From: Mycobacterium asiaticum DSM 44297
GTDB taxonomy: Bacteria > Actinomycetota > Actinomycetes > Mycobacteriales > Mycobacteriaceae
Assembly (NCBI RefSeq): GCF_000613245.1
Contig: NZ_HG964937.1
Span: 639,563 to 703,562 of the forward strand
Direction: 5' to 3'
Length of the DNA stretch: 64,000 nt
Each line of letters opens with the position of its first letter. Within the stretch, counting starts at the first letter, position 1. The notes under the pieces are model-generated. The model ran no database searches, was not told where the DNA came from, and was given only the letters and a program-made list of their open reading frames with translations. The translations under genes were made by a program, and so were the position numbers. Shown here piece by piece: positions 26,201 through 35,408 of this stretch.

Positions 26201-27763
26201 TCGCTCGGGCTGGACAGCATCTCGGCCATCTCGGTGGTCCATAAGGCCCAGCGCCGCGATATCCCGTTGACACCGCGAATGGTGTTGAGCTGCCCGACCA
26301 TCCGCCAACTGGCGGCGGCCGTCGACGCGTGGAGCGACGCGGACGGCTTTGCCGCGGTCGCGGACTACGGCGAGGTGCTGCCGTTGCCGATCGTGTCCTG
26401 GGTGAACGAGTTCGGTAACTACCGGCGCTTCACCAACACCATCCTGATGCGAGTGCCCCCCGGGATCGAGCGGCCGGTGATCGAGCTGCTGCTGCAACTG
26501 CTGCTCGACGGACACGAAGTGCTGCGGTCGACGCTCACCGAAACACCCGACGGAGCCCGCCTGGTGACCCGTCCGCCCGGCGTGGTGAGCGCCGCAGAGT
26601 TGCTGTCCGAGGCGAAGGTGCCAGCCGGAACCGACCTCGCGGCTCTGATCCCTGATGCCGCGCGGACGGTGATGGACGAGATCGACCCGTACGCGGGCGC
26701 GATGGTGCGGGCGATTTGGTTCACCGGTGCCGGTGCCGACCTGCTGCTGCTTACCATTCACCACTTGGTAGTGGACGTGGTGTCGTGGCACATCCTGGTC
26801 AGCGACATCCAGGAGGCGTGGCGTTCCCTGCAGGCCGGCGAGACACCGAAAGCGTTGCCGGAGTTCACCTCCTACCGCCGCTGGTGCCAGCTAATGTGGG
26901 AGCGCGCGGCGCAACCCGAGGTGGCGGCCCAGCGCGACTACTGGCTGGCGCAGGTCCGCGACTTCGATCCCGCGCTGGGTGCGCGGCATCCCGACCCGAC
27001 CCGTGACACCTGGTCACAACTCCGGGTGACCACCGTGTACACCCCGGTAGAGATCACCGAACGCCTGCTGGCCGCGGTCACCCGCGAGGACCGCATGCGT
27101 GCAATCCTGTTGTGCGCGGCAACCATCACGATCGGGAACTATCGCCTAGCCGCCGGCCACGATCCGTCGTCCGGCGCGTTGATCGCATTGGACAGCCACG
27201 GTCGGGCCGACTCGGTTCTGCATACCGACACCGCGAACACCGTCGGCTGGTTCACCAACGCCTTCCCGGTGCGGCTGGGAGTGGGGAGCGGCTCGGACAC
27301 ATTGGATGTCGATCGGCTCGAGAAGGATCCTGCGGCGGCGCGCGCACTGCTCGACTCGGTCACCACGCACCTGGATGAGATCCCGTACGAAGGCCTGGAT
27401 TACGGGCTGCTTCGCTACATCGCCCGAATCCCCGAACTGCCGCAGACAGCCGAGCCGCAATTACTGTTCAACTACATGGGCCGACTCGACCTCAGCGGCA
27501 ACGCGAACGAGCCATGGTCACTTCTCAGCGGAGCCGAAATCGAAACGCTGCCGGTAGATCCCGAGCCGGATCTGCCGCTGCGCTTCGCGTTGAACATGAG
27601 CGTGCTGATCGGCGCCACACCGGCCGGTTGGGTGTTGATCAATAATGTGCTGTTCAGTGACGCCCTGTTCAGCGGGGCCGACATCGATCGCCTCACTGAG
27701 CATTGGCAGCGCGCGATCGCGGTGCTGGCCGCCGCGCTCGACCTGAATCCCGAAGCGGATTAG
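23219..27763 (+). CDS. mbtF: Nonribosomal peptide synthetase MbtF (C-A-PCP-E)
   Basis: Of 1514 residues. Domains: condensation (LSPLQEGLFALYRLAEDGLD, HHILVDG at 140-146), adenylation (TSGSTGEPKG near 608; YRTGDLVRR), carrier with Ser1000 in LGLDSIS, and an epimerisation/cyclisation-type domain with HHLVVDVVSW (1181-1190), EGLDYGLLRY and NYMGRLDLSG. This is the layout of M. tuberculosis MbtF, which incorporates the terminal lysine that becomes the cyclic hydroxylysine. The A-pocket carries acidic residues (D and E at positions equivalent to 278 and 331 of GrsA), which suits a basic substrate. No thioesterase is present, so release is presumably by cyclisation. The start is the ATG 7 bp after the mbtE stop. 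Confidence 0.93.
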   Translation: MTAAPPQIEDVLALSPLQEGLFALYRLAEDGLDIYTMQLVADIDGPLDVALLRRSAQAMLDRHPNLRAAFWDRDVPRPVQIVPAHAELPWSERVTTASELDSIARSERRRPFDLSRGPALRVVLLSVPGETRRRMIFTAHHILVDGWGLGIFFTEMLAVYQAGGSTDGLPVPRPYRDYIAWLSRQDRTVATAKWTDYLQRVSAPLMVADGIPTPAHGVPEKANLLLPSGATARLRQWAGRNGLTLNTAVLFAWIVVLSRLTDRRDVVFGTVVSGRPEHLTGVETMVGMFINTVPVVHQLSCTSPVVEQCRGLQRESSSLRDIGYLSLSELQRAHGHGSLFDTLFVFENAPLEDAVRPVTTADGTRFTPVEGESLTHYPLTVVSHLIEDTLIVVVEAIREALPHISPAQLCERLVSVLRQLPDIGEQSPDTLNVLTAAERAELDELAAIPVPATEQSVWQSFERQARATPDAVALTSGDGVRYTYAELHAEAARLACELARQGVDPETVVALVLPRSVHSVVAILAVLAAGGAYLPIDVGLPEVRIDSQLRQANPVLAITQTGHAQRICGRLPTLMLDDPAVAQRLRQYDPVAPPVRRHPEHSAYVIFTSGSTGEPKGVVGTNGALLSYYADHRDRVYRPAATRLRRPLRIAHAWSFSFDASWQPMVGLLDGHGVHLFDAEEMRDADRLVRGLADFGVDMIDTTPSMFVQLRAAGLAERNLSVLALGGEAIDATLWRQLRELAPTAVHNCYGPTETTVEAVVAAVNEYAAPTIGTVNSGTFGYVLDSELRVVPHGVVGELYLSGAQLARGYVGQPALTAARFVADPFRPGRRMYRTGDLVRRLPHGGYAYLGREDDQVKIRGYRVEVGEIESALRNQPEVHDAAVSVLRRESGPILVGFVVWQQNSESDPARLRAALTEHLPTYMIPARIVALPRLPVNANGKLDGAALDRLAHDALTSVTVGGAAASTDTERALCEIFAEQFSGVMPHIDDDFFSLGLDSISAISVVHKAQRRDIPLTPRMVLSCPTIRQLAAAVDAWSDADGFAAVADYGEVLPLPIVSWVNEFGNYRRFTNTILMRVPPGIERPVIELLLQLLLDGHEVLRSTLTETPDGARLVTRPPGVVSAAELLSEAKVPAGTDLAALIPDAARTVMDEIDPYAGAMVRAIWFTGAGADLLLLTIHHLVVDVVSWHILVSDIQEAWRSLQAGETPKALPEFTSYRRWCQLMWERAAQPEVAAQRDYWLAQVRDFDPALGARHPDPTRDTWSQLRVTTVYTPVEITERLLAAVTREDRMRAILLCAATITIGNYRLAAGHDPSSGALIALDSHGRADSVLHTDTANTVGWFTNAFPVRLGVGSGSDTLDVDRLEKDPAAARALLDSVTTHLDEIPYEGLDYGLLRYIARIPELPQTAEPQLLFNYMGRLDLSGNANEPWSLLSGAEIETLPVDPEPDLPLRFALNMSVLIGATPAGWVLINNVLFSDALFSGADIDRLTEHWQRAIAVLAAALDLNPEAD

Positions 27764-27775
27764 AAAGGACTGCAC

Positions 27776-30700
27776 ATGCCGCCGCCCGGCGAGGAATGGA
27801 TCAGCAAAGACGAGATCAAGGCCACGATCGCGGCTCAACTCGGTTGCCCGGCCACCGACGTCGCGGACCACGATGACCTAATCCAGTTGGGGCTCAACTC
27901 TATTCGCATGATGTCCCTGGCGGGCGGCTGGCGTAAGCGCGGCGCGGACATCACCTTCGCCGAGCTCGCCGCCAGTCCCACCGTCGAATCGTGGCACGAG
28001 CTGCTCAGCGGTGACCAGGCGCTGGCACCTACAACACCGGAACGGCCGCAACCCGTCCAGCCACCCACCGACGACGCGCCATTCCCGCTGGCACCAATGC
28101 AGCACGCCTACTGGATCGGGCGATCCGACGAACAGGAACTCGGCGGCGTCGCGGCCCACCTCTACGTTGAGTTCGACGGTGCCGCAATTGACCCGCACCG
28201 GCTGCACCGTGCGACGGACGCGGTCGTCGCGGCGCACCCGATGCTACGCACCAGGTTTTTGCCGGACGGCACCCAGCAGACCATGACGCGGCCGGGGCGA
28301 CCGGTGTTCGGCGTCGTCGACCTGCGCGACCGTGACGCGGACGCGGTGCAAGCAGAGCTGGCGGCCATACGTGACCGAAAGACACACCAGCGATTGGCAA
28401 TCGAAGACGGGCAGGTCATCGACGTCACCCTGACGCTGTACCGGGACCGGGCGCGGTTGCACCTTGACGTGGATATGTTGGCCGGCGACGCGATGAGTTA
28501 TCGGGTGCTGGTCACAGAGCTCGCCAATGCCTATTGCGGAGCCACACTGCCGATGCCCGGCTACAGCTACCAACGCTACCTCGACCAACGCCGGGCCAGC
28601 CGCGATGACAACGTCGCACATGAGCGAGACCGGCAGTGGTGGCAGCAACGACTTCCCGAAATGCCAGGTGCGCCTCAACTTCCCAGGGCGGCAGAGCGCA
28701 GCGGGCCGCACCGCACCGTCCGGTATGATCACTGGCTGGCGCCGGAAGCCAAGGAGAGGCTTATCTCCGGGGCACACGCGCGCGGTGTCACTCCGGCCGT
28801 CGCGCTGGCGGCGGTATTCGCCGACACCATTGGTGGCTGGTCGGCTGAGGACAAATTCCTGTTGAATGTGCCGTTGTTTCAGCGGGAACCCATCCATCCC
28901 GAGATCGACCGGGTAATTGGGGATTTCACCTCGTCGATCATGCTCGAGGTCGACGTCAGCGAAGACATGTCGATCGCGCAGCGCGCCCACGCGGTTCAGC
29001 GCAGCATGTACGACAGTAGCTCGCACGCAGCGTATTCCGGTCTCGAGGTGCTGCGCGACCTGGGCAGGCACCGCGGTGAGCCGGTGCTCGCGCCGGTGGT
29101 CTTCACCAGCGCGCTCGATCTCGGGGAGCTGTTTTCCCACAACGTCATCGAGACGTTCGGTGACCCGGTATGGATCATTTCCCAAGGACCGCAGGTGTTG
29201 CTCGACGCCCAGATCACCGAACTGCGCGGTGGATTGCTGATCAACTGGGATGTCCGCGAGTCGGCCTTTCCGGCGGGTCTGGTCGACGCGATGTTCGAAA
29301 CGTTCACCAAGACCGTCCAGCGTCTTGGCGACGGCGACACCGCCTGGGACGCCGAAGCGGCGGTGCAGCTGCCGGCCGACCAGGCGCAGGTCCGCGCGGC
29401 GGTCAACGCAACCGACGGCCCGGTCAGCGGCCGCTGCCTGCACCAAGGCTTCTTCGACCACGCCGCGACTCATCCCGACGACGCGGCCGTCGTGTGGGGC
29501 TACGACGACTCGGTCGGCCGCTGGAGCTACGGGCAACTCGCCAAGGCGGCGCTGGCGGTCGCGGGCGCGCTGCGCGCACAGGGTGTGGCTGCGGGCGACA
29601 CGGTCGCCGTCCAGTTACCCAAGGGCAGGTACCAGATCCTTGCCGTACTGGGGGCGTTGGCCGCGGGCGCGGCGTATCTGCCGATCGGTGTCGACCAACC
29701 CGCGGCGCGGCAGGCGAAAATCTTGGCGGCCGCCGATGTTGCCGCGGTGCTGACGGCCGACGGGTCGCCGGTGGCTTCGGGTGTCGCCGGCCTTTCCATC
29801 GAGGCGGCACGCGACCACCCGGAACCGCTGCCAGCCGCGGTCATTGCGGATACCAGCGCGATCGCCTACGTGCTTTTCACTTCGGGTTCGACCGGCCAGC
29901 CCAAGGGCGTTGAGGTGCCGCATAGCGCGGCGATGAACACCATCGACGCGGTCAACGAATGGTTCGGGGTGAGCAGCGGGGATCGTTCGCTGGGATTCTC
30001 CGCACTCGAATTCGACCTCTCGGTCTATGACATCTTCGGCATGTTCGCGACGGGCGGGGCGGTGGTCGTGGTCGAAGACTGCCAGCGGGCTTCGGCGGAT
30101 GCCTGGGTGGAACTGATTCGGCAGCACCGGGTTTCAATCCTCAATTGCGTGCCTGGCATTCTCGACATGATCCTGCAATCCGCCGGAAACCGCCTCGGCG
30201 ATTCACTGCGCGCGGCCATCCTTGGCGGTGACTGGGTGGCGGCCGAGTTGGCCCGCCGACTGGCTGCGCTGGTCCCCGGATGCCGGTTCGCCGGACTCGG
30301 CGGAGCCACCGAAACCGCGATCCACAGCACCATCTGCGAAGTGGTGGGCGAACCGCCACAGCACTGGGCGACGGTGCCGTTCGGTGTGCCCCTGCGCAAC
30401 GTGCGGTGCCGGGTCGTCTCACCGTCGGGCCGGGACTGCCTCGACTGGGTGCCGGGTGAACTCTGGGTGGGCGGGACCAACGTCGCCGCGGGCTACCGCA
30501 ACGACCCGGAACGCACCGCGCAACGTTTCGTCGAGCACCAGGGGATGCGCTGGTACAAGACGGGCGACCTGGCCAGATATTGGCCCGACGGCACCATCGA
30601 ATTCCTCGGCCGCGCCGATCACCAGGTCCAGATCCGGGGATACCGCGTCGAACTCGGGGAAGTGGAGAGCGCGTTGCGCACCGTGCCGGGGGTGCGGCAG

Positions 30701-31258
30701 GCCGTCGCCGCCGTCGTCGGCACCAAAGCGCCCCAACTGGTGGCGGCGATCGCGGGTGACCCGATCGACGGTGACATCACGGTCGCCCTGGCCGAGCTGC
30801 TGCCCAGCTACATGATCCCGTCGCGCATCACAATGCTGGAACGAATTCCTTTGACTCCCAACGGTAAACTCGACCGCCGTGCTGTCGTGGCACTGCTCGG
30901 GGAGCCGGACGTGCCGGCGGGCGCGCACGCCGCCCCAACGAGTGATCTGGAGGCCGCGCTTGCCGAGATCGTCGCCGAGGTGCTCGGTGCGCAACCGGTC
31001 GGCGTGTACGACGACTTCTTCGCCCTCGGCGGCGATTCGGTGTTGGCGACCGCCGTCGTCGCACGCGTGCGGGACTGGCTGGCGGTCGACCACGCGGTGG
31101 TCACGGACCTGTTTGCGACCCGCACTGTGGCGGGCTTCGCCCAACGGCTGAGCAGTCGTGAGGCGGCTCGAGGCACCCCGGAGCGGTTGGCGGTGATCGC
31201 CCGGCACTATCTCGACGTCGCGGCGCTCACCGACGAAGAGGTCCTCGCCGAAGGGTGA
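27776..31258 (+). CDS. mbtB: Nonribosomal peptide synthetase MbtB (ArCP-Cy-A-PCP)
   Basis: Of 1160 residues. The aryl carrier has Ser42 in LGLNSIR and accepts salicylate from MbtA. A heterocyclisation domain follows with the Cy motif DMLAGDAMS (Asp233, Asp238), then adenylation with TSGSTGQPKG near 702, and a carrier with Ser1088 in LGGDSVL. It builds the hydroxyphenyl-oxazoline from salicylate and Ser or Thr. The protein ends 73 residues after the carrier Ser, so it lacks the C-terminal thioesterase found in M. tuberculosis MbtB; mbtT supplies that separately. Good ribosome site (GAAAGGA), 12 bp after mbtF. It is the last NRPS gene of the operon, unlike M. tuberculosis where it is the first. 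Confidence 0.94.
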   Translation: MPPPGEEWISKDEIKATIAAQLGCPATDVADHDDLIQLGLNSIRMMSLAGGWRKRGADITFAELAASPTVESWHELLSGDQALAPTTPERPQPVQPPTDDAPFPLAPMQHAYWIGRSDEQELGGVAAHLYVEFDGAAIDPHRLHRATDAVVAAHPMLRTRFLPDGTQQTMTRPGRPVFGVVDLRDRDADAVQAELAAIRDRKTHQRLAIEDGQVIDVTLTLYRDRARLHLDVDMLAGDAMSYRVLVTELANAYCGATLPMPGYSYQRYLDQRRASRDDNVAHERDRQWWQQRLPEMPGAPQLPRAAERSGPHRTVRYDHWLAPEAKERLISGAHARGVTPAVALAAVFADTIGGWSAEDKFLLNVPLFQREPIHPEIDRVIGDFTSSIMLEVDVSEDMSIAQRAHAVQRSMYDSSSHAAYSGLEVLRDLGRHRGEPVLAPVVFTSALDLGELFSHNVIETFGDPVWIISQGPQVLLDAQITELRGGLLINWDVRESAFPAGLVDAMFETFTKTVQRLGDGDTAWDAEAAVQLPADQAQVRAAVNATDGPVSGRCLHQGFFDHAATHPDDAAVVWGYDDSVGRWSYGQLAKAALAVAGALRAQGVAAGDTVAVQLPKGRYQILAVLGALAAGAAYLPIGVDQPAARQAKILAAADVAAVLTADGSPVASGVAGLSIEAARDHPEPLPAAVIADTSAIAYVLFTSGSTGQPKGVEVPHSAAMNTIDAVNEWFGVSSGDRSLGFSALEFDLSVYDIFGMFATGGAVVVVEDCQRASADAWVELIRQHRVSILNCVPGILDMILQSAGNRLGDSLRAAILGGDWVAAELARRLAALVPGCRFAGLGGATETAIHSTICEVVGEPPQHWATVPFGVPLRNVRCRVVSPSGRDCLDWVPGELWVGGTNVAAGYRNDPERTAQRFVEHQGMRWYKTGDLARYWPDGTIEFLGRADHQVQIRGYRVELGEVESALRTVPGVRQAVAAVVGTKAPQLVAAIAGDPIDGDITVALAELLPSYMIPSRITMLERIPLTPNGKLDRRAVVALLGEPDVPAGAHAAPTSDLEAALAEIVAEVLGAQPVGVYDDFFALGGDSVLATAVVARVRDWLAVDHAVVTDLFATRTVAGFAQRLSSREAARGTPERLAVIARHYLDVAALTDEEVLAEG

Positions 31259-31340
31259 CCGGTCGTCTCGAGCGGCGAACAGCAAAGTTAAGTACCGCAG
31301 TACTCTATTCGGCCGGCGGGCAACGACCCATGCTGAGCCG

Positions 31341-31544
31341 GTGGCCGAGGGTCTCAGCAAGCGCGAGCAAGCGTTGCGCAAGTTGCCGTTGCCGTACTCG
31401 CTGGCGTTGCGGTTGCGCGATGCCGGTGCCGCCCGTGAGGTGATCTGCGAGTACGTCGGCGTCGAGGACGAAGCCCTCGACGGTGTCTATCGCCTTGCGG
31501 AAGCGAAACTTATTGCGCTGCAGGAGGAGATCGGAGTGGGCTGA
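31341..31544 (+). CDS. Small conserved-looking hypothetical protein (67 aa)
   Basis: Encodes an acidic/basic helical protein (EQALRKLPLPYSLALRLRDA, then EVICEYVGVEDEALDGVYRLAEAKL) that could fold as a small helix-turn-helix; I do not recognise the family. GTG start without a strong ribosome site, 82 bp after mbtB and in the same direction. It could be cotranscribed with the siderophore operon, but no link to iron is visible. Confidence 0.55.
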   Translation: MAEGLSKREQALRKLPLPYSLALRLRDAGAAREVICEYVGVEDEALDGVYRLAEAKLIALQEEIGVG

Positions 31545-31685
31545 TGCTGGGAGCAGAGCTTGGGCGGTCTGCCCGCGGCACGGGTGGTGGCGGCGCGCGG
31601 CGTGGGCCGACGGAGCCGTCCGTGGCTTCGCAACTGTGACAAGCCCGTCGCAGCCGAAGAAATATTCACACGCTAGGAGAACGAC

Positions 31686-32000
31686 ATGAAGTATCTGGTT
31701 TCCTGGACATACCGCCTCAACGGGACCGCGGCCGAGAACGAGATTTCGCTACGGCGTGGCTTGGCCGTGTTCTCCAAGTGGGCGCCGCCGGCGAGTTCGA
31801 CCTACCACGCGTTCCTGGGCCGGGTGGACAGCGGCGGTGGGTTCGCCCTGATCGAAACCGACGACCCGGCGGACCTCGTCGATGTCTCGGCAAAGTTCAC
31901 CTTCATCGCCGACTACCAGATCCACCCGGTCGTCGACATCGACCAGTCCGCGCAGGCGCTGCAGCAGGGCGTCGACTTCCTGGAATCGATACAAACTTGA
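31686..32000 (+). CDS. DUF3303-type small protein
   Basis: Of 104 residues starting MKYLVSWTYRLNG, with a compact alpha/beta (dimeric barrel-like) pattern ending in VSAKFTFIADYQIHPVVDID. This fits the DUF3303 family, whose function is unknown. Ribosome site AGGAGA 7 nt before the ATG. Stands alone between the mbt cluster and the LuxR regulator. Confidence 0.75.
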   Translation: MKYLVSWTYRLNGTAAENEISLRRGLAVFSKWAPPASSTYHAFLGRVDSGGGFALIETDDPADLVDVSAKFTFIADYQIHPVVDIDQSAQALQQGVDFLESIQT

Positions 32001-32043
32001 GTGATTGACTGCGCGCTGGTCCGGACCCTCCTACGCTGACCGA

Positions 32044-34665
32044 GTGCGATTGACGTGGCCGCTGGTCGGCCGGTCGCAGGAGATGGCGGTCGTCGAATCC
32101 GCCATCGCCGAGGCAGGGTCCTCCGGCATCGTCGTCTGCGGCGGCGCCGGTGTCGGAAAAAGCCGCATTGCGCGCGAAGCGCTCGCGGCGGCGAGGGCGC
32201 GTGGCTACGAGATTCGTTGGGCGGTAGCCAGTTCGTCGGCGCGGTCGATCCCGCTGGGAGCGTTTGCCGCGTGGGTCGATACGCCCGAACCCGGTGAGGG
32301 CCAACTGGTTCACCTGCTTCGCGATGTCATCGGTGCGCTGACCGCCGCGCCGCCGGGCGCCTCGGTGGTGGTCGCCGTCGACGATGCCCATCTGCTCGAC
32401 GACCTGTCCGCTTTCGTGTTGCACCAGATCGTCCAGCGGCGGTCAGCACGGGTGCTGTTGACCGTCCGCAACGGTGAACCGGTTTCCACTGCGGTACAAG
32501 ATGTTTGGCGCGGGACCGGCTTCGAGCGCCTGGACCTGCAGCCGCTTTCCGCCGACGAAACCGCGACGCTGCTGGCCGCCGCACTGGGTGGTCCGGTGGA
32601 TCCCGATGCGGCCCAGCGTCTCTGGCGGCTGACCAGGGGCAACGTGCTGTACTTGCGCAACATCGTCGAGCAAGAGCTGGCTGACGAGCGGCTCGCGCAA
32701 CGTCACGGCCACTGGCGCTGGCACGGCGATCCGATCGTGCCGCCCAGCCTGGCCGACCTGATCGACTCGCGAATGGGAACGCTCTCGGCCGAGGTAGGCG
32801 ACGTGGTGGACGCGCTGGCGGTAGGGGAGCCGATCGAACTGGCGTCCTTGGCGCGCATCACCGACGCGGCGGCGATCGAGGAGGCCGACGTGCGTGGCTT
32901 GGTCACGGTCGGCGAGGTCGGCGGCCGGGTGGAAGCCCGGCTTGCCCATCCGCTGTATGGCGAACTACGCCGCAAGCGCGCCGCACCAACGAGATTGCGT
33001 AGGCTGCGGGGCCGGGTCGCCGCGGAGCTGGCCGCCACCGCGGAAAGCGACGATGTGCGCATGACGGTGCGGCGCGCGGTATTGATCGTCGATTCCGATC
33101 TGGTCCCCGACCCGAATTTACTGGTCAGGGCCGCCGACGGGGCCATGTTCCTGGCGGACGCACCCTTGGCCGACCGGCTGTCCGCCGCGGCGATCAGGGC
33201 CGGAGCCGGAGTGCGGGCGTACAACATTCGCGCGTTCGCACTGGCATGGCAGGGCCGTGGCGAGGAGGCCGATGCGGTGGTGGCCGGCACACCCACCAAA
33301 GGCCTGTCCGAGTCCGACCGGGTGTACCTGCTCGGCCATCGGGGATTCTGCAAGCTGTGGGGGCTGGCCGATCCCGATGGCGCGAAGTCGCATTTCGATG
33401 AAGCCGCGGGGATAGCGACGACGAAGGAAACCCGCAGCTGGATCAATGCGTACCTGACCGTTTACTGGGCATCGATGGCTCGCCCGGGCAAGGCGATCGA
33501 ACTCGGTGCCGGCGTCGATCTCGAACAACTGCCCACCATCATCAGCGCGGCCGCGACTTGGGCGCTCGTCGTCGCCAACGGCGATGCGGGCCACGGCGCT
33601 GCTGCGGACCGCGCAGCAGCGACCGGCTCCGCATACGCACAGCGCATGGGAACCGCGGCCCACATGCGACTGCTCATCGTCGACAGGCATGTCGGTGCGC
33701 TCCTGCAGGCCGGGCGGATGGTCGACGCGAGTTTGTCGGCGGAACAGGCACGTGTGGAAACCGTCGATGTGCCCGGCGTCGCTCGTCTGCTCAGCACCGC
33801 GATCGTGGGCCGGGTGGCGCTTGGGTCGGGCCGGTTGACCGAGGCGAGATCGCTGCTGGAGACGGTTGCCGAGCTGTTCACCGGTGACTCCAACGGTTTT
33901 CGGTACCGATACCTGATTGCGCTCACCACCACGCTGGCGATGTGCGGTCTGGTCGACGAGGCGGCTGCCGCGCTGCAGGCCACCGAGGCCGAACACCATC
34001 GGAGTTGGGGATTCGTCGATTACGAGCGTGATCTGGCGCGTGCCTGGGTGGCTGCCTGCCAGGGCGCGGTCAGCGAAGCTGCCCAGGTTGCCGTGGCCGC
34101 AGCCGAAATGGCCGGAGCCAATGGCCAATTCGCCGCCGAGGTGGTGTGTCTGCAGGCCGCGACGCAATTCGGCGACAGCTCCACGGCACCCCGGCTGCGC
34201 GAACTTGCCAATACGGTGGAGGGACCCCGGGCCGGTATCGCCGCTCGATTCGCCACCGCCTTGGTCGACGGTGACGCAGCCGGATTGGCCACGGCGTCTG
34301 AACAATTCGAAGGCATGGGCGATCTCGTCGCCGCGGTGGACGCGGCGGGGCACGCGGCATCGGTGTATCGCAGCAAGGGCCTGCGGGGATCGGCGCTGGG
34401 CTGCTCGACGCGCGCGCAGGCGCTTGCCGAGCGGTGCGGCGGGGCCTTGACGCCCGCGCTACGGGAAGCCAACGTTGAAGTTCCGTTTACTTCCCGCGAA
34501 CGGGAAATCGTCATGTTGCTAGGCAGCGGGTTGTCCACTCGCTCGGTTGCCGAGCGCCTGACACTTTCCGTACGCACCGTTGAGGCCCACATCTACCGGG
34601 CGATGGCGAAAACCGGCGTCTCGAGTAGAGAAGAACTTGCGGCTCTGCTCCGCCCGCTTGGCTGA
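32044..34665 (+). CDS. Large LuxR-family (LAL-type) transcriptional regulator
   Basis: About 873 residues. N-terminal AAA/NACHT-like ATPase with Walker A GGAGVGKS (33-40) and Walker B VVVAVDDAH, a long helical (TPR-like) middle, and a C-terminal LuxR helix-turn-helix (TSREREIVMLLGSGLSTRSV, then RTVEAHIYRAMAKTGVSSREEL). It lacks the adenylate cyclase domain that some mycobacterial relatives carry. I chose the GTG at 32044 because the protein then begins right at the VGRSQEM ATPase start; an open frame extends back to 32005. Effector and targets unknown. Confidence 0.87.
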   Translation: MRLTWPLVGRSQEMAVVESAIAEAGSSGIVVCGGAGVGKSRIAREALAAARARGYEIRWAVASSSARSIPLGAFAAWVDTPEPGEGQLVHLLRDVIGALTAAPPGASVVVAVDDAHLLDDLSAFVLHQIVQRRSARVLLTVRNGEPVSTAVQDVWRGTGFERLDLQPLSADETATLLAAALGGPVDPDAAQRLWRLTRGNVLYLRNIVEQELADERLAQRHGHWRWHGDPIVPPSLADLIDSRMGTLSAEVGDVVDALAVGEPIELASLARITDAAAIEEADVRGLVTVGEVGGRVEARLAHPLYGELRRKRAAPTRLRRLRGRVAAELAATAESDDVRMTVRRAVLIVDSDLVPDPNLLVRAADGAMFLADAPLADRLSAAAIRAGAGVRAYNIRAFALAWQGRGEEADAVVAGTPTKGLSESDRVYLLGHRGFCKLWGLADPDGAKSHFDEAAGIATTKETRSWINAYLTVYWASMARPGKAIELGAGVDLEQLPTIISAAATWALVVANGDAGHGAAADRAAATGSAYAQRMGTAAHMRLLIVDRHVGALLQAGRMVDASLSAEQARVETVDVPGVARLLSTAIVGRVALGSGRLTEARSLLETVAELFTGDSNGFRYRYLIALTTTLAMCGLVDEAAAALQATEAEHHRSWGFVDYERDLARAWVAACQGAVSEAAQVAVAAAEMAGANGQFAAEVVCLQAATQFGDSSTAPRLRELANTVEGPRAGIAARFATALVDGDAAGLATASEQFEGMGDLVAAVDAAGHAASVYRSKGLRGSALGCSTRAQALAERCGGALTPALREANVEVPFTSREREIVMLLGSGLSTRSVAERLTLSVRTVEAHIYRAMAKTGVSSREELAALLRPLG

Positions 34666-34884
34666 GTTCCGCTGCTTCGAACTGGGTACGTTCCGGGGAC
34701 GCATAGCTGCTACACAGCTGCGCCATAGCTCCGGCAATCGCTCATGTGGCAGTGTCGATGTAACGCGGTTCGTCCGCAGAACGACACACCAGTCACAATC
34801 GACACAAAGACACCACGCGCAGCGTTCCCGGAACACCGACGTTCCCACACGTTCCCGCGCGGATCTGACAGGGGGAGAGCAATC

Positions 34885-35401
34885 GTGCGAACCATGAAAT
34901 CACTGGCCTGGGGCGTGGCAGCGGTGGCCGCGATCGGCGCGGCTGCGGCTGGCGCAACGGCCATCGCCGGTCCTCCGGCGGAATACCAGGTGCAGCCGGT
35001 CGTCTTCGGCGCGCCACTGCCATTGGACCCGGCGCCGGTGCCGGCGCCAGCCAACCTGCCGACCGCCCCGCAGCTGACCGGCATCCTGACCAACCTCGCT
35101 GATCCCAACGTTTCGTTCGTCAACAAGGGCAACCTGGTGGAAGGCGGCATCGGCGGGACCGAGGCGCGCCTCGCCGATCACCAGCTGAACGAAGGCGGCC
35201 AAGAACGGTCAGCTGCCCCTGCAGTTCAACATCGCCAACATCCAGCCGGCCGCCGAGCCGGGCTCGGCCACGGCCGACGTCGCCGTCTCCGGCCCCAAGC
35301 TTTCGACGCCGGTCACGCAGAACATCACCTTCGTCAATCAGGGCGGTTGGGTGCTGTCGCGGAGTTCGGCGATGCAGCTGCTGCAGGCGGCCTCGGGCTA
35401 A
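34885..35401 (+). pseudogene. mtb12: mtb12/cfp2 secreted antigen gene with a +1 frameshift
   Basis: Homologue of the low-molecular-weight antigen Mtb12 (CFP-2, Rv2376c). The signal peptide ([20 protein letters not shown]) and first half ([48 protein letters not shown]) read in one frame to about 35190. From 35192 the remaining family sequence continues in the next frame ([20 protein letters not shown] to LLQAASG) and stops at 35399-35401. One extra base near 35191 explains this. Both halves are otherwise well conserved, so a recent mutation or a sequencing error is likely. The GTG at 34885 has GGGGGAG upstream. In M. tuberculosis this gene also lies between the mbt cluster and Rv2375/hrcA. 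Confidence 0.88.
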
Positions 35402-35408
35402 CGCTCCG

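Noticed and set aside
31259..31340. Possible terminator after mbtB
   Set aside because: The AGTACCGCAGTACT stretch is a short repeat rather than a stable stem, and no T-run follows.
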